A program made the position numbers and the translations under genes. The notes beneath the pieces are model-generated. The model searched no databases and was not told the origin of the DNA. It worked only from the letters and a program-made list of their open reading frames with translations. Shown here in pieces: positions 42,690-64,000 of a stretch of 64,000 bases of DNA. Numbering within the stretch: the stretch's first letter is position 1; each line of letters begins with the position of its first letter. This stretch comes from Candidula unifasciata (Eukaryota; Mollusca; Gastropoda; Stylommatophora; Geomitridae). The stretch spans positions 557,369-621,368 of the forward strand of contig CAJHNH020001158.1 of the NCBI GenBank assembly GCA_905116865.2. The letters run 5' to 3'.

Positions 42690-42840
42690 CTGGCGGCCCG
42701 AGAGCCTAACAAGTGGCCTGCAGATCATTTACAACTGTATTGTATTAATGATCTTTCTATGCCGGGGCTCAAGCCTCTGAGGATCCCCATTTGCAACATT
42801 TTGCACACCACCTGTGTAAACTAAGTTGAAGAGCCCTGGT
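42690..42840 (-). mobile_element. Family E hAT-like MITE
   Basis: Reversed it begins 'ccagggctcttcaacttagt' and ends 'gggccgccagtgg'; aligns with 1624-1792. Confidence 0.6.
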
Positions 42841-43019
42841 CCATCTAGTGTAGAGAAGGTAATAATCACACTGTGTGTGTTGCTCAAAGAGTTGAAAAGT
42901 AACCACACCTGCGATATAAAAGTTTACACTTGCCAGAAATCTGATAAGGACATATCATCGAACAGCATCAATCACACCATGTCTTTTCCACTTTTACTCT
43001 CATCTGTGAAACCACGAGC

Positions 43020-43340
43020 CGCAAAGTTTTCAGCATTATCCTCCCCATGAATATTTCACACTCCATTATTACTTTACTTCACTTAGTCCCCTCCTCTTCT
43101 CCATTAGGGAGTAGATGTTTGCCAGAGAGATTACCAGCCTTATCTATCAGCATTTTTTCCTCCTGGCTTTGTTTCACTCATCCTCCTTCAGTCAGGGACT
43201 GTCAGATGTTGTCTTCCCAACGGACCCTGGGTCACCCTGGTGGTCTGCTTCCCTAGATTTTAGCCTCCCATGCCTGCCGATTTTCTCACATTCTGCATAC
43301 ATGTCCAAACCATCGTAACTGTGACTGATAACAATCGAGT
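43020..43340 (-). mobile_element. Probable LINE 3'-end fragment
   Basis: Minus strand reads like a broken LINE tail (GLDMYAECEKIGRHG and later an acidic stretch). Frame breaks throughout; weak call. Confidence 0.3.
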
Positions 43341-43836
43341 TTGTAAGGCCTAGGTTTCAAGATTTTGACGTCTTGTCTGATTGCGATTTGTGTCCCTTCT
43401 TGTCAGACACACCATTACTAAACAGATTCAAACAACTGACAGAAACCTGTCTTTACTACCCACAGTACCACTTTTTAGAAAGGTGTAGAACAGAGAAAGA
43501 TGACAGGAAAGGAGAAGGAGGTCTAAAGCCTGAGGATTTAGGACCGCATGGCTAATGCAGTCACCACAAACTATATGCAGATTAGGATGCTTGTTTCTGC
43601 CCCCGACAGACAAAATCTCTACCATCTTACCGAGGATTTGAACCTGGGGACCCCAAATGAGAGTGTTGTACCTATTTGGTGAGCTGCACCTCACTCACAC
43701 ATCAATATCAAATAATTTCTTGACAAGTAAAAATGTCACACATAATTCAAGCATACTGAGTGACAAGCAACAATCCAGAATTGTTAATGCCCACAAGGAG
43801 TTAACAATGCCAAGTCAAACAATATTTCTGATCTAC

Positions 43837-43856
43837 CCCCCCCCCCCCCCCCCCCG
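43837..43856. repeat. C homopolymer
   Basis: About 19 C. Another stands at 44171-44187. From 43860 to 44470 only A-rich sequence is seen. Confidence 0.9.
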
Positions 43857-44479
43857 ATTCTCATTTATCACCTAAAAAAAAACAAAAAAACACAGACTTT
43901 AAACAATTTAATCTTACCAGCACCGCACAATCAGGCTTCCCACTGACTAAAACAATTCTGACACTACTGTCAAGAACACAAGATACATTCAGATTTACCA
44001 TTCTAAAAACAAAAAATGCAGACTCAATACTCTCAACATTAAAAAAGCAAAATGTTCAGATTTAAGGCCATGAAGATAAAAAAAAATGCAGATCCACAAA
44101 TGGCCCCAAAAAAAAAACCCAAAAACTCAACTGCAGTCAAAATGGAATACTACTTATTGAGAGTCCATTCCCCCCCCCCCCCCCCCATCTGATAATGTAT
44201 ACTGAGACACAATTTAACCCTCAGCCTGCATATTTTACTCAAAATGAATGAACAAAATGTATCTCATATGAAGGCTACCATACAACCACAGTAATCAGCC
44301 CACAAAGTAGATATTTTGCCCACAGCCCTTCACATTTTGAAAGGAATTTTTCTTATAAACAGCCCAAAACTGTTTTACCCACACTCACCATTTAAAATAG
44401 TGGTGGCCAAAATTGTAAGGCCACACAGACAAACTATTTTCGAAGTACCATGAAGTACTGCATAAACTGCTATTTTAGG

Positions 44480-44972
44480 GCAGAATGATGACTGCAATGA
44501 TTGACTTTAGTCAAGAGAGATACATAAATGCTGTCGAGATACAGGAAGTGAATCATGGACAGTTGGCCGATTTTTGCAAATTCACATGCAGTGGCAGAGA
44601 TGTGGTTTTAAAAGCAAATGAGGAGAACAACCTGGACAAATAATAAAAACAGTAACGAAGATGTCTTGAAAGAAAGTGAGTCATGAAGAGAACTGATGGC
44701 CTGCATCAGAAACAGACATGTTTTGGACATGTCATGAAAAGAAGAAAACTGGAGTACACTGTGCCGGATAGAAAGTTGAAGAGGAACATATGCAGATGGA
44801 GGCCACGAGAGAGATGCTGTACAGACATCTGACATCATGGCATGGAAGATCGTCTGTGTCAGAACTGACTGAAAGTACGTGGGACAGAAGGCTGTGGATA
44901 GACATGACTACCAATGCCACACGGCGTGGACTTCAAGAACAGGGCCATAAAACAGCATTGAATGCAATAACC
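44480..44972 (+). mobile_element. RTE-like LINE 3'-end fragment
   Basis: HQKQTCFGHVMKRRKLEYTV then DRKLKRNICRWRPRE, the GH..R...LE......GK..G.RP.. pattern, with stops. Its antiparallel strand matches 3.66-3.88 kb. Confidence 0.65.
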
Positions 44973-45435
44973 CAGTAATAAAATGGAAAAATCATATAAT
45001 GACTAAGTGGTCTTACAAACTTTTGGCCACCATTGTTTGTATAAGTGACAAACACTATTAAAACAGTAAAAGAATGAAAACAACAGTGACCTCTACAATC
45101 AGCACTGGCTCCCTCAGATACTATAAAAGAACATATTGCACTAGAAGACAACTCAAACTGCCGGACTATGTCACTAGACCAAAATATCAAGCACTGCACG
45201 ATATCAAGTCTCACATCTTTCAGAATAAGAGTCTACCCAACACCTGACTGATTCTCTCACTACGTACATCCAACCATCTTATGTACAAATCAGCACAGTG
45301 TACAGCCAAACACACATAATCAAATGCAAAGGGTTCACGTCCTTAAGGAGACACAACTTGTTTTAAAACAAAAAGAAAACAATGAAACAAGTATGACTGT
45401 GTATGTGTGTGTCTTGTTTTAAATGTTAATTAAAA

Positions 45436-45512
45436 CCTCAAAAGGAACACGTTTTTCCTGTGTGAAAACCTGAGAAAAAACGTAGTTTTTCCTGTGTGAA
45501 AACCTGAGAGGA
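45436..45512. repeat. Two-unit direct repeat in the USP7 3' UTR region
   Basis: 'tttttcctgtgtgaaaacct' plus 'gag' occurs twice, 37 bases apart, about 60 bases past the USP7 stop. Confidence 0.85.
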
Positions 45513-45562
45513 AAAAAAAAAAGCAAAATGTGATTTGAGGTTCAGCTGCCTGCAGTCTTCAT

Positions 45563-61865
<16,303 letters not shown>

Positions 61866-61989
61866 CTGTAACAAAACAAAAACAAAAAAACAAAAATCGG
61901 ATTAATGAAGGGTATAAATAAAAATAAACAAAAATACCAAAGATATGTTATTAATGATGACTCACCATCGTACTTACCGGTAACCTTTG

Positions 61990-62500
61990 ACCCAAGACTC
62001 AAATGGAGAAAACGGAAAAGAATCACAGCAAGGGACACAAGAGAATGCAACTGATGAGGAAGTTAGCTGGAACAGACTTGGGGTCAAGTGTCCTCAAGAG
62101 GACCTATACAGGCTATGTGAGGCCAAGAATATGGTTTCAGCGGATTCCAGATCACTGTGGCTTGGAAGGCAAAGAAATAGCGGACAGACTAGCCAGAAGT
62201 AACAGTGACATGGTACAACCAAATAGTGACTTAAACCACCATGAGACATTAATTTAGTCTATTATTCAAGAAAGGTGGCTGGATACAAACACTGAGTCCT
62301 CTCCTCAAGATTCACTTATCACCTCTCTAGAGAGGGATAATGTATTATATTCAAAGGATAGGGCACAAAAGACGTTTATCAGCAAATATTCAAACTTTTC
62401 GGTGAAGGAAACATGGAGATCTGGCACCTAAAAATACTAAGCATGTGCTCCAACACTGTCAGCTGTATGCTGACAACAGAGATGCAATATGGCTGTTCCA
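61990..62500 (+). mobile_element. LINE RNase H and zinc-knuckle end (family L4)
   Basis: WFQRIPDHCGLEGKEIADRL matches the RNase H W.P.HCGI.GNE.AD.LA block; then VQPNSDLNHHETLI and, after stops, a KHVLQHCQLYADNRDAIW-like end. A different family from RH. Confidence 0.75.
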
Positions 62501-62607
62501 ACTACAATGAAGACAAAGCTGCATGGTACATGAGGGGATGTATACTGCACACAGTAACTTTCATTAAGGGTACCGGCCTCTTGATATAAGTTTTCTGACA
62601 GAAGGAT

Positions 62608-62665
62608 TGAAGAAGAAGAAGAAGAAGAAGAAGAAGAAGAAGAAGAAGAAGAAGAAAAAGAAGAC
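62608..62665. repeat. (GAA)n microsatellite
   Basis: About 18 GAA units joining the end of one LINE piece to another; may be a retroposon tail. Confidence 0.93.
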
Positions 62666-62795
62666 TGCAGAAGTTCGATGTATCGACCAAAATGTGCAAA
62701 TATAGCAACCATTGTTACCGCTCCCGCTGGATGGTGCACCACAGAGAGCCTGGTCACTTAGACAAAGGGGAAGCAAACTAGAGGTTTACCTTTAC
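62664..62795 (+). mobile_element. LINE fragment (L1 family), arm of an inverted pair
   Basis: 'ctgcagaagttcgatgtatc', 'accacagagagcctggtcac', 'aggggaagcaaactagaggt' repeat in reverse at 63481-63605. Confidence 0.75.
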
Positions 62796-62829
62796 CTTTT
62801 AAGAAAGATTATTGATCAAAAATAATAAC

Positions 62830-63110
62830 AACAACATTCAATTCACCATCATCATATAGCAGGTCCTTTGCAGAACGTCACTCTCAACATCATCTGCCTG
62901 AATTCATCTCAGTCTCTTGCCAGCTTTCCCGCATTGTGCCCCTTCCTATCCAATGTATCACGTATATCCAGTGCCCATCTTCCTGCTTGTTGACCCCTGA
63001 CCCCTCTTTCCTGGTACAATGCTTTTTGCTATAATTTTTTTACCAATCCACTGTGCTGTCTGATATGGTCAAAATATTTCAAATTTTCGAGGCATGAAGC
63101 TGTTTACCAG
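62830..63110 (-). mobile_element. LINE 3'-end fragment
   Basis: Minus strand: KYFDHIRQHSG, QAGRWALDIRDTLDRKGHNA then GKLARD, a LINE ORF2 tail; related to 45.84-46.07 kb. Confidence 0.65.
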
Positions 63111-63349
63111 CCAATCTTTCTCGACATTCAGATATTTTAGCATATCAGTATTTCTTTTCTTCTTTGATAATGGTGTTACGATAATCTTTCTATAGCATTT
63201 GAGCTCAAAATCCCTATTTTCTCCCCTAACCCACTAACAAACCAAGATCGCACATGACACGATAGGCTGACATTTACGCTTGGCTACCATGATCCTACCG
63301 TGTGTGATCATAACCTTGGATGCTCGCTACCATGTTAAAATTGAGACTT

Positions 63350-63797
63350 TTGTAATAAATGTAGGTTCTGCCTTTCTGCATTCGGCTCTGAAGAGGTATC
63401 GGGTGCAAACCTTGGCTTGTGCTACATAGATGCTGGTACTGACAGCCTCAGTTATTCCATCTATCCATCGCTTGTGCGGTAAACCTCTAGTCTGCTTCCC
63501 CTATGTCTAAGCGACCAGGCTCTCTGTGGTGCACTATCCAGCGGTAGCTGTATCAATGGTTGCTATTATCTGCACATTTTAGCCGATACATCGAACTTCT
63601 GCAGGCACTTGTTGCCCGGATTGGCCTTCCTTGGTCCAAACATATTTGATCTGTTGTCTCTTTATGCAGTTTAGCACTGGTTCCGTCCCAACTTCCTTCC
63701 TAATCCTGTCTCTTATAGTTACATTCGGGATTTGTTGTTGACATTTTACTTTTGTTGTTTTCATTTTTCCTTTCTTGTTAATGTCCACTGGTGTGAA
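63350..63797 (-). mobile_element. LINE 3'-end fragment (L1 family), second arm of an inverted pair
   Basis: Minus strand: TIRDRIRKEVGTEPVLNCIK then RQQIKYVW, like 830-1158. A GAA-free end; the part 63481-63605 mirrors 62664-62795. Confidence 0.75.
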
Positions 63798-63832
63798 ATG
63801 GGTTCTTTATTCTCCTTTACTTTACTGACTAC

Positions 63833-64000
63833 ACTGAAGGGCTGTGCAGTCCTGAGGCATGGTTCCGCCTCGAGTGCTAGAGGTTCCTGGTTCAATCCCC
63901 AGTAAGGGCTAGGATGTTTTCACATGGACATGGACTTCTAGTAATTCTCCCTGGTCTCTGGGTAGTGAGATCCGACGACCGCATGCATTGTTGCGTACAT
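63833..64000 (+). mobile_element. Family F tRNA-headed SINE, cut by the window edge
   Basis: 'gagtgctagaggttcctggt', 'tcaatccccagtaagggcta' and 'ggtctctgggtagtgagatc' match 42003-42130. Confidence 0.75.

Overview
This is eukaryotic, intron-rich and repeat-laden DNA. Protein sequence, exon structure and the mix of LINE, SINE and mariner remnants point to an invertebrate animal. A mollusc (perhaps a gastropod) is my guess; the sequence does not prove it.

Two conserved housekeeping genes lie on the minus strand, one behind the other. SRP68, the 68-kDa protein of the signal recognition particle, is complete. It runs from its start codon at 27500 to its stop at 5452 in 12 coding exons. All phases fit and together they encode 605 residues. 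The 3' part of USP7 (ubiquitin-specific protease 7) lies in 11 exons from 61865 down to the stop at 45563. These give the last 393 residues, that is most of the C-terminal ubiquitin-like (HUBL) domains and the regulatory tail. The catalytic and TRAF-like domains must lie beyond the right edge. One USP7 intron uses a GC-AG pair. The genes work in unrelated pathways (protein targeting to the ER; deubiquitination) and nothing here suggests joint control.

Layout: 1-5.4 kb is the 3' flank of SRP68 with repeats; 5.4-27.5 kb is SRP68; 27.5-45.5 kb is an intergenic stretch with no gene I can recognise, built largely of LINE, SINE and DNA-transposon debris and tandem repeats; 45.5-61.9 kb is the USP7 3' half; 61.9-64 kb is a further USP7 intron (expected) with LINE and SINE fragments.

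I defined several interspersed families by comparing the window with itself. A and B are SINE-like, share a 5' module and differ in the 3' half; A ends in (GAA)n. C is a SINE with a tRNA-like head. E is a short hAT-like element. F is a tRNA-headed SINE. G is a ~150-bp repeat, always in one orientation. H is an unrecognised ~300-450-bp repeat. Family borders are good to about 10-20 bases. The most unusual structure is around SRP68 exon 8: both of its splice junctions have been multiplied into minisatellites. Other notable items are a degenerate hammerhead-like motif in a tandem duplication, a solo LTR with a perfect target duplication inside a minisatellite, and a minisatellite grown from the end of a MITE.
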